The position numbers were made by a program, and so were the translations under genes. A DNA stretch of 64,000 nt, taken from contig CBDBFZ010000002.1 in NCBI GenBank assembly GCA_965205225.1, positions 248,001 to 312,000 of the forward strand, given 5' to 3'. This document shows, in pieces, positions 25,740-36,243 of the stretch (within the stretch, counting starts at the first letter, position 1; each line of letters opens with the position of its first letter). The notes beneath the pieces are model-generated. The model did not search any database, had not been told where the DNA came from, and saw only the letters and a program-made list of their open reading frames with translations. This stretch comes from Litorimonas sp965205225. GTDB taxonomy: Bacteria; Pseudomonadota; Alphaproteobacteria; Caulobacterales; Maricaulaceae.

Positions 25740-27326
25740 ATGGAGACAGCTGTTCTAGAGTCCGAAAGCCTGTCCAAGCGCGGGCAGAAACGCATCCACC
25801 GCAATTTATTCGAAGCCTTTGTCGAGGCCTGCCGAACCCAGGGGGCGAATAAGAAAATCCTGACCGATGGTGATGGACGCGTCCTGACCTATGGGGAGCT
25901 GCTTCGTGCCGCATTCGCCCTGTCGTCCCCGATCCGCAAGGCGACAGAGCCTCGCGAAAATGTTGGCATCCTGCTGCAAACTGGAGCCGGGGCCGTGATC
26001 GCTCTTCTGTCAATACACGCTGCGGGCCGTACGCCCGCCATGCTTAACTTCACTGCGGGCATCAAAAACCTCAAGGCGGCGGCTAGAACGGCCCCTCTGA
26101 AAACAGTTATTACAGCGCGTAAATTTATCGAACTGGCAAATCTATCCTCACTGATCGATAAGCTGTCGGATACCGTTAGAATTATCTATCTTGAGGATAT
26201 GCGAGAAGAGATTGGTCTGAGCGGCAAGCTTCGGGCCGTGCTTGGGCCGAGAGTGCCGGCTCTCTTCATGCCGCGATCTTCACCCGAAGAGACGGGCATA
26301 ATCCTGTTTACATCTGGGACGGAGGGCAATCCCAAAGGCGTTGTTCTGAGCCATGCCAACATTCTTGCCAACATCGAACAGATTGAAGAGCATGTTCTGC
26401 TGGAAGAGAGCGATATCTTCTTCAATCCACTACCGACATTTCATTGTTACGGCCTGACCGCCGGAACCTTGTGGCCCATATTCAGTGGCTATCCGGTCAT
26501 TCTGCATCCCTCCCCGTTGCAGACCAAGATGATCGCAAAACGGATCGCGAAGACTCGATCCACCGTCCTGTTCGCGACAGATACCTTCTTGCAGCAATAT
26601 ATGCGCGCCAGTGCTGATGGCGGCCTGGACTCCTTGCGTATTGCCGTCTGTGGGGCGGAACGCGTTCGAGAAGAAACCCGAAAAATTGCTGAGGATCGTT
26701 TCTCTTTCGAAGTTCTGGAAGGGTATGGCGTAACGGAGTGCGCCCCTGTTCTCGCCGCTAATCAGCCGGGCGATATTCGGGCCGGCACGATTGGAAAGAT
26801 GCTTCCCGGCATCGAAACACGGTTGGACCCTGTTGAGGGTCTTGAGGATGCGGGTCGTCTGTGGGTGCGAGGCCCGAATGTCATGAAGGGTTATATCTCG
26901 CCGGATAATCCTGGCGAAGTAATGCCGCTGGCAGAAGGCTGGTATGATACGGGCGATGTCGTTTCCGTTGATGCAGAGGGTTATTACGTCATTCGCGGCC
27001 GGATCAAGCGCTTCGCCAAGATTGGCGGGGAGATGGTGTCTCTGACCGTCGTTGAGAACTGCGCCTCAGCCATTTGGCCGGACCAGATGCACGCCGCCGC
27101 GATCATTCCTGATGCCCGAAAAGGTGAGCAGATCGTTCTGATTACCGACCACGTCAAAGCTAAGCGGCAGGACCTTCTTAGATGGGCGCAGACGCATGGC
27201 GTGCCAGAAATTGCCGTCCCGAAAAAGATAATAGCCGTGGATGGTTTACCGGTTCTGGGAACAGGAAAACTCGATTACGTCTCTGTGACAAGGATCGCCC
27301 GGGAAGTCATGGGCCTCGTCGATTGA
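25740..27326 (+). CDS. Acyl-[ACP]/acyl-CoA synthetase, AMP-binding family
   Basis: A 528-residue adenylate-forming enzyme. Motifs in order: ENVGILLQTGAGAVIALLSI, the P-loop ILFTSGTEGNPKGVVLSHAN, PLPTFHCYGLTAG, EGYGVTECAPVLAANQPGD, GWYDTGDVVSVDAEGYY and the catalytic Lys region GLPVLGTGKLDY near the end. It resembles the acyl-ACP synthetase half of Aas more than long-chain FadD, and the N-terminal acyltransferase of Aas is absent. ATG 25740 is chosen because AGAGGGA lies seven bases upstream; the longer frame runs into the pseudogene before it. A role in recycling exogenous or membrane-derived fatty acids is inferred. Confidence 0.85.
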   Translation: METAVLESESLSKRGQKRIHRNLFEAFVEACRTQGANKKILTDGDGRVLTYGELLRAAFALSSPIRKATEPRENVGILLQTGAGAVIALLSIHAAGRTPAMLNFTAGIKNLKAAARTAPLKTVITARKFIELANLSSLIDKLSDTVRIIYLEDMREEIGLSGKLRAVLGPRVPALFMPRSSPEETGIILFTSGTEGNPKGVVLSHANILANIEQIEEHVLLEESDIFFNPLPTFHCYGLTAGTLWPIFSGYPVILHPSPLQTKMIAKRIAKTRSTVLFATDTFLQQYMRASADGGLDSLRIAVCGAERVREETRKIAEDRFSFEVLEGYGVTECAPVLAANQPGDIRAGTIGKMLPGIETRLDPVEGLEDAGRLWVRGPNVMKGYISPDNPGEVMPLAEGWYDTGDVVSVDAEGYYVIRGRIKRFAKIGGEMVSLTVVENCASAIWPDQMHAAAIIPDARKGEQIVLITDHVKAKRQDLLRWAQTHGVPEIAVPKKIIAVDGLPVLGTGKLDYVSVTRIAREVMGLVD

Positions 27327-27427
27327 CAGGGCCATCCCGCCGCGCGGTAACTTATCATTCTACCAACCTGCTGGTGATTACATTGCTGTCACGGGATAAT
27401 TGCCGAAACCGCTCTCGCATCCACAGG

Positions 27428-30400
27428 CTACAGACCCGTCATCAAATCACTCAACTGTGCATTAACAATTGCGAACTTGGAAACTGTCCATCCACCTGAA
27501 CGAGACATCGCCGCAACCGACTCTTCATAGGTTTTCATCTGAGGAATTTTGTCGCGAACCCAGTTTGCAATCAACGTCTCGACAGGCACATCAACATCGC
27601 TTTCGGTATCGGCCGCATAGGTTGCGACACTTTGAGCAAACCGGGCCTGAGCCTTGAAGAAATCCTCCTGCAAATGTCGTAAGGCCAGACGCTCCCACTG
27701 TGAACTGGACTCAGTATTGAGCAGGGCCAATCGGATACGGTCGATTTTGAACCGCCCACCCACATCATAGAAGAGATTTGCAGTACGCTGAGCTGGCCAT
27801 CTTGTAATCTCGGCAAGCGCCATGACATCGAAGCCAGACGCGCGGGATTTCAATAACGCAACATCCGTTGCCAGATCTTCGGAAATACCAAGCTTCGTAT
27901 AATTCCGGATACGTTTCTCTACGCGCTTGCGATCATAAGGCGAGAGAAGATCCAGCCACGCACTGTCAACCAATCCATAGAGCTGAGATCGCTTTGATAC
28001 ACGCTCAGCTATAGAGCCTGTCTCGTCATGCCTGACAAGCCAGGCCACGACACGCTGCAACACAGTTGATATTTCATTATGCAAACGGAGTTGAGCCTTT
28101 GCATCAACCTTATTATCCAGTGATGCGATATCCTCTCTGAGCTTAGCGACATTGAGGGTCTCGTAAGCCACAATGAATGCCTTCGATATGTTTTCCAGAG
28201 ATCCCTTTGTTTGCTCCTGCAGGCGCAACATGAAGATTGGTCCGCACACATCCACAATAGAATTTACGAGCCGAGATACAATTATTTCTCTGCGCAATCT
28301 ATGATGTTTCATGGCGTCTTCAAATTCATGAACAGCCTTTGGGAAATAAGCATGAAGGATTTTCGCCAAGAAGGGGTCGTCAGGAACGTCGGTTGGAATG
28401 AGGTCATCAAATAGACTATTCTTGGCATAAGCCAAAAGAACGGAAATTTCGGGTCGTGTCAGGCCTGACTTGCGTGCAGCTAACGCTTGCATGGCCTCTG
28501 TTACAGGCAAGCCCTCGACACTCCGGTTCAGAACGCCTCGCCCCACGAGCGAAACCATCAAGCGCTCATAGGCGTCATGATCGTTCACAGCTCGCATTTC
28601 TGCTAACGACAAGGCGCCCGTCTGGTTATAATTATGAGCCAGCACAAGATCAGCCACTTCATCCGTCATACTCGCAAGCAAGGAGTCGCGTTTGCTGCTC
28701 TTGAGTTCTCCGTGATCAATAGCCGCGCTCAGAAGGATCTTGATATTCACTTCATTGTCCGATGAATCCACACCGGCAGAATTGTCTATCGCGTCCGTAT
28801 TAATCCGCCCACCCGCGCGGGCATACTCAATGCGCCCAGCCTGCGTGATGCCGAGATTCGCCCCTTCGCCGATAACTTTCGCTTTCAAGTCAATCCCATC
28901 TACTCTGATGGCGTCGTTCGCTTTGTCACCCACATCGGAATGCGATTCAGAACTGGCTTTGATGTAAGTCCCGATTCCGCCAAACCATAATAACTCAACA
29001 GGTGAAGATAGCAGCGCCTTCATCAACTGATTGGGCGTAACGCTGTCATCTGATAATCCTGTTATGGCTTTGATTTCAGGCGTAAGCACAATCACTTTTT
29101 CCTGCCGTGAGAATACCCCGCCCCCTTTTGATATCTTGGACTTATCATAATCCTGCCATGTAGAGCGTGGCAGTTCGAACATGCGCTTTCGCTCTTTGAA
29201 TGACACGGACGGATTCGGGTCAGGGTCGATAAATATGTCCAGATGATTGAAGGCTGCGACAAGCTTGATCTGTTTGGACAGCAGCATTCCGTTGCCGAAC
29301 ACATCGCCTGACATGTCGCCAACACCAAGGACTGTGAAGGGGTCGAGTTGAATATCCTTTCCATCCTCCCGGAAGTGTCTTTTTACGGCTTCCCATCCAC
29401 CACGGGCGGTAATCCCCATGGCTTTGTGATCGTACCCGACCGAGCCGCCTGACGCGAATGCATCATCCAGCCAGAAACCGTAGGATTTCGAGACATTGTT
29501 CGCGATGTCCGAAAATGTTGCCGTTCCTTTATCGGCTGCGACAACCAGATAGGGATCTGGATCATTCCAGGAGACGACGTCTGCGGGCGGAACAATTCCC
29601 GTACCCACATAATTATCTGTCAAATCAAGAATTCCGGAGATGAAGGTCTTATACGCTTCAATCGCTTCTGACTGCACCTCTTCCCGGCTTCCGTTTCGGG
29701 GGAGATTCTTCGGGAAGAACCCACCTTTGGAGCCCACTGGGACTATCACAGCATTCTTGACTTGCTGTGCCTTTACGAGCCCCAAAACCTCGGTCCGAAA
29801 ATCGTCGCGACGATCGGACCATCTAAGCCCGCCGCGCGCGATAGGGCCGAATCGCAAATGAACCCCTTCTACCTGCGGCGAACTCACATAGACTTCGCGG
29901 TAGGGCTTGGGCTCTGGTAGATTATCGAGCATTTCGCTTTTGATTTTCAGGGAGATATAGGACTTATTCTGTCCCTCGTCCTTTTGATAGAAATTCGTTC
30001 GCAGGCCCGCCAGAATCACATCCGCTATCCGGCGGATAACGCGATCATGCTCTAGCGATGAGACCGCTTCGAGTTGGCTCTCAATGTGTTTCTCAAGTTG
30101 CTGCGACGCTATTTCACGAGCCGAATGGTCATCAAACGCGACCGGGTCAAATCGGACCTTCTTCAAATTCAGCAATAAGCGTGTGAGCGCCGGGTAGGAT
30201 TCCAGCGCATCCAGTTGCGTCGCTTCAGATGGATCAAGCCCGCTTTGCCGCCTGTAACCCGCAACGAGGCGCAAGAATGCAATATCACGCCAGTGGGCAT
30301 TCTGTGGCAAAATAAGGCGATTAAAGGCATCGTCTTCATTCAACCCGTTCCATGTCGCAAGAAACGCATCTTCAAATATCCGGGTCAGTGTGGCGGCATC

Positions 30401-32275
30401 GTCGGGCGTGAAAGACAATCTGATTTCGTGGTCATGCACCCACACAACCCGCCCGTCCGACCGAACGATCTCATGCCCACTCTCTTCGACAATATGGCAA
30501 TCAAAATTCCCGAAAACCGGCATAATGCGAGAGGGTTCCAGCCGGATGTCGAGCTGATAGATTTTAACCCTGAGCAACCTATCCGATATGTTTGACGTAT
30601 CGAACACACGCACGAGAAGCCGATTGGTTTCGCTGATCGTTTCACAGATACGAATATCTTCCAGCGCTTCAGAGAAAGAATATTCATCCTGATAGGCGAC
30701 TGAGAATGCGTCCTGATAATTATATATCGCCTTGACGGTATTTGCATCGTCACCATCCTCTGCGAGAATTCGAACGCTTTCAAACCAAGGCTGCGCAATA
30801 TTTGCGATTTGCGATTCCAGCTCAGTGAGATCGGGGTGAAGACCCTGATCTGGATCCATACCGATAATATAATGAACCCGTGCCATTGGGGCGTCGCTAT
30901 ATTGCGGATAGAAAGCAGATAATCTGCCGCCGAAGGCATTTTTTAGACGCTGCCCTATTCGTTCGCGAACCCGAGTATTGTAGTGCTCCTGCTGCATGTA
31001 GACGAGGACAGACACAAACCTTTCAAAGGGATCGCGCCGCACAAACATCCGCGTGCGAGGCCGGTCAAAAGCTTGTGCAATACGCGTCGCAATTCGAAGA
31101 AGTTCATCATCGCCAATTTGGAACAACTCATCGCGCGGATAGGATGACAGGACGTAATCGAGTCGCTTTGAGTTATGCGAGCCTGGCAACAATCCAGAGC
31201 GTTCCTTAACGCGAAGAACTTTCTGTCTTATAAGCGGAACATAAAGCGGTGATTGATTATAGGCATCGGATGTAAACAGCCCGACATAGCGGGTTTCACC
31301 GATCACCTTCCCGGTCTTATTGAACCGTTTGACCGAAATATAATCCATCGGGACCCGGCGGTGGACACGAGCTATCAGGTTTGATTTGGCAACAGTGACG
31401 GGCGGCGCTTCCAGAACGAACCGCTCAACATTGGTCGAAATTGATGAGGGTTCGCTACTCTGCCGTAAAATCGTGACCGCCGGATCTCTGAGCAGGCCGA
31501 GTGAATCACTCTGAACGATAGCTGGATTGATATAATCGTAACTCTCTTTCGCTGACGCAGAACTCTGGACGAAGTCGTAAGACCGAGCCCCGAACAAAAC
31601 GAAATTTCCGTCTGCAATCCACTCGAGAAAAGCAACGCCTTCATCGACATCCTCAGCCGCTATCTTACAATGGGAATGTTTGAGTTCCTCTGCTCGCATT
31701 CGCACATTCTGAACCAGAGGCAGAAAATCATCATTGATGATTTGAACATCTTCCAAGGTCTTTCGAACTTCATCTTCAAGGCGCTTTTGACTCCGCAAGC
31801 TCTGCGGGGAGATCAAGAGCAGTATCATCGACTCCAGAACTTCGTCACCTGTCTCATACCACTTTCCGTTTTCGTCGCGCCACCCCTCCACGATCGGGTG
31901 GAAAAGTCCGTTAATGTTAATGCCGAAAGACGAAATCGCCGCGACCAGAGAATCGACCAGAAATGACATGTCATCACAAATGACCTGAATGGCGGTGTCG
32001 GTTTTCGTAGACTCCATCGGAGTCGGAGACGATTTTACGGAAATCAGAAAGTCGGAAGGATTACGACGGTTACCCATCATCCAGAAGTCACGCGCAAGCC
32101 GGATCAGATCTTCGAGACTATAGTCCAGGAACTCGTTTTCTGATGCGTCGGCATAGAAGCTTTTCAGAAAACTCTCAGCGCCGCGTTCAAAGCTCCCCTC
32201 ACCGAGGTTTGTGAAATCTTCTTCAACGGACGCCGCTTTAAGGAAACCGCTTTCCGGGAACAATAGAGAGGTCAT
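27428..32275 (-). CDS. gdhB: NAD-specific glutamate dehydrogenase, large (180-kDa) type
   Basis: Oxidatively deaminates glutamate to 2-oxoglutarate with NAD. At 1615 residues it matches the giant GDH class with a long N-terminal regulatory region (ACT-like segments in the first 700 residues), followed by the catalytic core: IARGGLRWSDRRDDFRTEVL, VGSKGGFFPKNLP, GDMSGDVFGNGMLLSKQIKL and LWFGGIGTYIK. The C-terminal region is a long helical extension. It would feed glutamate from arginine degradation into the TCA cycle. No frameshift seen over 4.8 kb. Confidence 0.97.
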   Translation of the reverse strand: MTSLLFPESGFLKAASVEEDFTNLGEGSFERGAESFLKSFYADASENEFLDYSLEDLIRLARDFWMMGNRRNPSDFLISVKSSPTPMESTKTDTAIQVICDDMSFLVDSLVAAISSFGININGLFHPIVEGWRDENGKWYETGDEVLESMILLLISPQSLRSQKRLEDEVRKTLEDVQIINDDFLPLVQNVRMRAEELKHSHCKIAAEDVDEGVAFLEWIADGNFVLFGARSYDFVQSSASAKESYDYINPAIVQSDSLGLLRDPAVTILRQSSEPSSISTNVERFVLEAPPVTVAKSNLIARVHRRVPMDYISVKRFNKTGKVIGETRYVGLFTSDAYNQSPLYVPLIRQKVLRVKERSGLLPGSHNSKRLDYVLSSYPRDELFQIGDDELLRIATRIAQAFDRPRTRMFVRRDPFERFVSVLVYMQQEHYNTRVRERIGQRLKNAFGGRLSAFYPQYSDAPMARVHYIIGMDPDQGLHPDLTELESQIANIAQPWFESVRILAEDGDDANTVKAIYNYQDAFSVAYQDEYSFSEALEDIRICETISETNRLLVRVFDTSNISDRLLRVKIYQLDIRLEPSRIMPVFGNFDCHIVEESGHEIVRSDGRVVWVHDHEIRLSFTPDDAATLTRIFEDAFLATWNGLNEDDAFNRLILPQNAHWRDIAFLRLVAGYRRQSGLDPSEATQLDALESYPALTRLLLNLKKVRFDPVAFDDHSAREIASQQLEKHIESQLEAVSSLEHDRVIRRIADVILAGLRTNFYQKDEGQNKSYISLKIKSEMLDNLPEPKPYREVYVSSPQVEGVHLRFGPIARGGLRWSDRRDDFRTEVLGLVKAQQVKNAVIVPVGSKGGFFPKNLPRNGSREEVQSEAIEAYKTFISGILDLTDNYVGTGIVPPADVVSWNDPDPYLVVAADKGTATFSDIANNVSKSYGFWLDDAFASGGSVGYDHKAMGITARGGWEAVKRHFREDGKDIQLDPFTVLGVGDMSGDVFGNGMLLSKQIKLVAAFNHLDIFIDPDPNPSVSFKERKRMFELPRSTWQDYDKSKISKGGGVFSRQEKVIVLTPEIKAITGLSDDSVTPNQLMKALLSSPVELLWFGGIGTYIKASSESHSDVGDKANDAIRVDGIDLKAKVIGEGANLGITQAGRIEYARAGGRINTDAIDNSAGVDSSDNEVNIKILLSAAIDHGELKSSKRDSLLASMTDEVADLVLAHNYNQTGALSLAEMRAVNDHDAYERLMVSLVGRGVLNRSVEGLPVTEAMQALAARKSGLTRPEISVLLAYAKNSLFDDLIPTDVPDDPFLAKILHAYFPKAVHEFEDAMKHHRLRREIIVSRLVNSIVDVCGPIFMLRLQEQTKGSLENISKAFIVAYETLNVAKLREDIASLDNKVDAKAQLRLHNEISTVLQRVVAWLVRHDETGSIAERVSKRSQLYGLVDSAWLDLLSPYDRKRVEKRIRNYTKLGISEDLATDVALLKSRASGFDVMALAEITRWPAQRTANLFYDVGGRFKIDRIRLALLNTESSSQWERLALRHLQEDFFKAQARFAQSVATYAADTESDVDVPVETLIANWVRDKIPQMKTYEESVAAMSRSGGWTVSKFAIVNAQLSDLMTGL

Positions 32276-32357
32276 TTCGAATCCAGGTCATGTCGTTCTG
32301 CCGAGTCACCCTAGCCCAAATTTTGATGAAGAGCTAACCAAAAGCTATAGGGAACAT

Positions 32358-33677
32358 GGAGGCCTCTAAAAACCATGCATTTTGTTGTGTGATCTGATTT
32401 ACTGGTTTTGGGAGGATTTTATGATGCACGCGCCTGGATTGTTTGACTTGTCGGATCATCTTGCTCGCTTATCGGCGACAGGTGATCCGCTTGAAGCGCT
32501 AGAGTGTCATGTGGACTTTGAGGCTTTCCGAACTGTTCTGATGGAAGCCCTCGGTTATGGGGTTCGCGCCAAGGGCGGTCGGCCACCCTATGATCCGGTC
32601 ACGATGTTCAAGGTGCTTGTTCTGGCGTCGATGCACAATCTGAGTGATGAACGGATGGAATTTCTGATCCGGGATCGTTTAAGTTGGCTGCGGTTTCTGA
32701 GGTTTGAGATCGGTGAACCGACCCCGGACCAAAAGACGATTTGGCTGTTCCGTGAAAAGTTGACCCAGTCTGGTGCTTTCAAATCTCTGTTTGCCGCTTT
32801 TGAAGAGCAACTCTGCAAGCGCGGCTACAAACCCACGGGAGGTCAGATCGTGGATGCCACTTTGGTGTCAGCGCCGCGCCAACGGATGAGGAAAGAAGAG
32901 AAAGAGCGGGCCAGGGCAGGTGAAAGCGCGTCCGCTATCTGGCCTGATGATCCTGCCAGGGCCGCACAGAAAGACACAGACGCACGAGCGGTGGTCAGCT
33001 ATTCCAGGGCGCGAAAGACCGCAGAAGGGGAACAGGACGCAGGCCTTGTCGACATTTCCATCCCTCACTTTGGGTACAAGAACCATATCAGTATTGACCG
33101 GAAATGGCGCTTTGTCCGGGGAGAGACCTGTACCCATGCGGCCCGCTATGATGGGCACGAACTGACATCGGTTCTGGATGCCACCAACAGCTCAAAGTCT
33201 GTTTGGGCGGATACAGCTTATCGCTCAGCCAAAAACGAAGCCTGGCTGAAAGCGCAGGGCTATCGTTCAAACATCCATCGAAAGAAGCCCCGCGGTAAAC
33301 CGATGGCAAAGCACATTCGGCGCGGCAATGCGACCCGCTCCTCCATCCGTGCCTGTGTTGAACATGTCTTCGGATATGAGAAAGGGCCGATGGCGATCAC
33401 GATCCGCTCAATCGGCCAGGCGCTCAATCGGCCAGGGCCGCTGGCCGGATCACCATGGCCAAGCTAAGCTACAACTTCCGCCGCCTCGTTTTCCATGAGC
33501 GACGACAGCCCATAGCCTGATTCTGTTCAAAATCCGGATCCCCCCACTTATGCGGGCCAAAATCATGCCAAAATACGCCTGTGGACACGCATTCGTCACT
33601 CTATGAAGCCTGACCTGAGAGCCGATTATAAAATTCGCCTCTATACTGGCCCCAAAACCCTGTTCTTCGAGGTGTCC
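32358..33677 (+). mobile_element. IS5-family element copy B, 1320 bp
   Basis: Best-preserved copy. Left end GGAGGCCTCTAAAAACC, right end (read inward) GGACACCTCGAAGAAC; both flanks are ACAT (32354-32357 and 33678-33681), a probable target duplication. Contains the one long transposase frame. Confidence 0.9.
32421..33467 (+). CDS. IS5-family transposase (copy B)
   Basis: Encodes MMHAPGLFDLSDHLARLSAT, KGGRPPYDPVTMFKVLVLAS and IVDATLVSAPRQRM (first Asp), SVWADTAYRSAKNEAW (second Asp) and ACVEHVFGYEKGPMAI (Glu). GGGAGG precedes the ATG. The tail is abnormal: a 16-bp tandem duplication (33405-33436) shifts the frame so that the protein ends ALNRPGPLAGSPWPS, whereas the next frame holds the family-like tail ITMAKLSYNFRRLVFHERRQ. 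Whether this version is active is open. Confidence 0.85.
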   Translation: MMHAPGLFDLSDHLARLSATGDPLEALECHVDFEAFRTVLMEALGYGVRAKGGRPPYDPVTMFKVLVLASMHNLSDERMEFLIRDRLSWLRFLRFEIGEPTPDQKTIWLFREKLTQSGAFKSLFAAFEEQLCKRGYKPTGGQIVDATLVSAPRQRMRKEEKERARAGESASAIWPDDPARAAQKDTDARAVVSYSRARKTAEGEQDAGLVDISIPHFGYKNHISIDRKWRFVRGETCTHAARYDGHELTSVLDATNSSKSVWADTAYRSAKNEAWLKAQGYRSNIHRKKPRGKPMAKHIRRGNATRSSIRACVEHVFGYEKGPMAITIRSIGQALNRPGPLAGSPWPS

Positions 33678-33889
33678 ACATTCCTTAGAAAACCCTCTCC
33701 ACAGCCACGTCCTCATAAGTATGTGACGTATGTCAGACCCTGATCTCACGAGAAGCCGGATGACACAACTCAGCCCTTATCTCATAGCGGCGACGGGCTT
33801 TGACCCCCAAATACCCTCCCTCCTTGAATCTGAGGCACAACAGAGCAAGGACCTTTTCGTGGTTTTTGATCTCGAACGCTTGCAAATAT

Positions 33890-34225
33890 CAGGGTCTGCA
33901 TATCTGAACTGAGCCGCGGGGCCAGCCACCAAGCGCCGACGAATGAGCCGACCCCGATCCAGAGTGCGTAGCCTCGCCACCATTGGCGCGACCATAGCGG
34001 TTCAATATCGACACTATTGCGCGCCAGGTGGGACCGCGTCGAGCGGTAGCCATTGACGATAATAACCGACACGCTGGTCGCGACCGCGCAGTGCATGATG
34101 ACGTCGGGATCAACACCGATGGCGGCGAAGGCAAAGAAACCATGACGACGACGACGCCAATAACGAACAGACCTTCGTAAAGCCAGCTAAAGCTCCAACC
34201 GCTATCAGCAGCAGCAGCCTCAAGC
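33890..34225 (-). pseudogene. TauE/SafE-family permease N-terminal remnant
   Basis: Minus strand reads LRLLLLIAVGALAGF, then, in shifted frames, FAFAAIGVDPDVIMHCAVAT, SVSVIIVNGYRSTRSHLARN and WWRGYALWIGVGSFVGAWWL up to QTLIFA. This is the first half of a sulfite-exporter-type (TauE/SafE) permease with at least one frameshift and no C-terminal half. The start touches the end of dusA. Confidence 0.6.
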
Positions 34226-35206
34226 CGCCTGCCGCGCCGTCATGACAGTCAACCCGGCTGCCAGGATATCAGACGGCTTCATCTTCTCTGACAGCCCCTC
34301 TGAGAGCGTTCTGCGCCAGGTCCGCGCGCCAGGCTGGCCAGAGAACAAGCCCATCATATGCCGGATGAGCGCTTTGGCCGAGCGGTCCGTATTCTCTAGA
34401 CGTTCAAGATAGCCGATCATGATCTGCGCAATCTGATGACGCTCCGTCGCGGCGGGTTCGTCTCCAAAGACCGGATCAATATCCGTCAGGCTCCACGGGT
34501 TATTATAGGCGGCGCGCCCCATCATGAACCCGTCGAGCCCATCGGCAACTCCGAGCCCGTGTGCTACGGTTTCGATCTGCCCGTTCACGATAATGGACAG
34601 ATTTGGGAACGCCGCTTTCATCTGCGCAACAAGATCATAGTCAATCGGCGGCACCGTCCGGTTTTCCTTGGGCGAAAAACCTTGCAGCCAAGCTTTGCGT
34701 GCGTGCACGATGAAGGTTTTGCACGCCGCTTTGGCAACGGTCTCGATGAAGTGCGGGAGGGTTTGAGCGATCTCCTGATCATCAATGCCGAGTCGGCACT
34801 TCACGGTCACTTGTGTCTCAGGTGCGCCCTCACACATCGCCGCAAAGCAATCAGCGACCAGATCCGGCTCCGCCATGAGGCAAGCTCCAAACCGGCCGAA
34901 TTGAACCCGGTCTGACGGGCAACCAACATTCAGATTGATTTCATCATAACCAAACCCGGCCCCGATTTCGGACGCCGTTCGAAGCTTGTCAGGGTCAGAC
35001 CCACCCAATTGCAGCGCGACAGGATGCTCGACCGGATCATACGCTAGAAGCCGTTCTGTCGGACCATGAATGATCGCATCGGCGACAACCATTTCCGTAT
35101 AGAGTCGAACCTGCCGTGACAGTTGGCGATGAAAGTACCGGCAATGCCGATCCGTCCAATCCATCATGGGCGCAACACTTACTGTAAATCTTTGTTTTTG
35201 CTGCAT
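34220..35206 (-). CDS. dusA: tRNA-dihydrouridine(20/20a) synthase DusA
   Basis: FMN enzyme reducing uridines in the tRNA D-loop. The 328-residue protein has VSVAPMMDWTDRHCRYFHR, VALQLGGSDPDKL, NLNVGCPSDRVQFGRFGACL with the catalytic Cys, VKCRLGIDD, HARKAWLQGFSPKENR and NGQIETVAHG. The LQGFSPKENR segment is characteristic of DusA rather than DusB/C. Confidence 0.96.
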   Translation of the reverse strand: MQQKQRFTVSVAPMMDWTDRHCRYFHRQLSRQVRLYTEMVVADAIIHGPTERLLAYDPVEHPVALQLGGSDPDKLRTASEIGAGFGYDEINLNVGCPSDRVQFGRFGACLMAEPDLVADCFAAMCEGAPETQVTVKCRLGIDDQEIAQTLPHFIETVAKAACKTFIVHARKAWLQGFSPKENRTVPPIDYDLVAQMKAAFPNLSIIVNGQIETVAHGLGVADGLDGFMMGRAAYNNPWSLTDIDPVFGDEPAATERHQIAQIMIGYLERLENTDRSAKALIRHMMGLFSGQPGARTWRRTLSEGLSEKMKPSDILAAGLTVMTARQAA

Positions 35207-35227
35207 TTCCTTTTATAACTCAATGAC

Positions 35228-35584
35228 TTAATAGAGGATAAATTTACCGTATTTTACCGCAGTTTCACCGTAGATATCGCACTTCTTCACTGACACTGCA
35301 CACATAGTGCACACGTTGTGGCAATAATCGCAAAACTGAAGTCTGGAAATTACAGAGTCCAGGTCAGGCGCAAAGGCCAATATGCGTCTAAAACCTTCCT
35401 CTGGAAGGCTGGCTGATACACCAAAGTTCTCCATGAGCGCTTCCGACATTTCAACAAGTGTGATATCCGGTGTTGGCGTCAAAATCTCAATGAGGAAATC
35501 CCGGTACGGAGCCCGTTTTCCAGGTCCCACCTCGCGTCCGGCACACCGAGGACGATGGGTACCATCCTCCTGAAAACGCGACAT
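35228..35584 (-). pseudogene. Possible IS630-family transposase fragment
   Basis: Start MSRFQEDGTHRPRCAGREVG then PYRDFLIEILTPTPDITLVE and MSEALMENFGVSASL, which resembles the second helix-turn-helix of IS630 transposases (PHR-x-F-x-E-L-I-x-x-x-P-D-I-T-L). After this the sequence is unlike the family and contains five Cys (FCDYCHNVCTMC), probably out of frame. Could instead be a small intact protein of unknown role. Confidence 0.4.
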
Positions 35585-35868
35585 GATATTAACCTCACAG
35601 GATGGGCTCACATCAAAGGGTCGCGCCGCCGCGCGTCATATCAAGGATATAAGGACGATGTGCTGCGGCGCATGATGCCATGGTTGAAATCATCTGGCTG
35701 AAACCCGCAGGCTGATTGGCTATTCCGGGTGAACTTCGTGACCGGGATCGCGGACTATTTGTGGGCGTTTCAAGATTGGTGGATCAAAGAGGTGATCGCG
35801 CTGCATGATCGACATGCGCACCGCGAGGCCGGTGCCGAATTTAAAGATGATAAAGGGAGGGTCGCGTG

Positions 35869-35985
35869 ATGACACTCAAAGAGTTTATCAAGATTCTGGA
35901 TCAAAATCACTATAGCTATGAGCGCGCGGATGGCGGCTTGTCAGTCACACATCAGGGCTATGTCAATCTCGCGAACTGTGTATAA
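35869..35985 (+). CDS. Short hypothetical protein or fragment
   Basis: 38 residues, MTLKEFIKILDQNHYSYERA continuing to a TAA at 35985, with AGGGAGG just before it. The end (VNLANCV) is abrupt and the N-terminus looks like the start of a longer repeat protein, so it is likely truncated. The frame before it (VTGIADYLWAFQDWWIKEVI, stop at 35867-35869) overlaps the ATG and is probably a remnant too. Confidence 0.35.
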   Translation: MTLKEFIKILDQNHYSYERADGGLSVTHQGYVNLANCV

Positions 35986-36103
35986 GAACTGTATAAATAG
36001 CTTAGAAGCCTTTTAGGGGATTGTAACATGTCTTCACTCTGTTCGACAACGAAAACTAAGCTTTCCCTCATTTACGTTAACTGCAAGCCTTGAAGGGTTT
36101 TCT

Positions 36104-36195
36104 ATGCGCAATGTGACTTATTTCCCGCCATACAGTCAGGAAGAAAACGTCGTAACCAACTCTGTCCTGTTGTTACTATCTCACGTCAACAGAAT
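36104..36195 (+). pseudogene. N-terminal stub of an AT-rich gene, cut by an IS3 element
   Basis: ATG 36104, preceded by GAAGGG, encodes MRNVTYFPPYSQEENVVTNS and VLLLLSHVNR before the IS3 end at 36196. The sequence is not host-like in composition. I do not recognise the family with certainty; the rest of the gene is not found on the far side of the IS array. Confidence 0.5.
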
Positions 36196-36243
36196 TGATC
36201 TGCCCCTCTTAGGTGGTCCACCTTTTAAGTTAGAGTTTGGCGG

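Noticed and set aside
33730..33912. 60-residue plus-strand frame after IS copy B (MSDPDLTRSRMTQLS)
   Set aside because: No recognisable family or ribosome site, and its end overlaps the TauE/SafE remnant on the other strand; kept out as unsupported.
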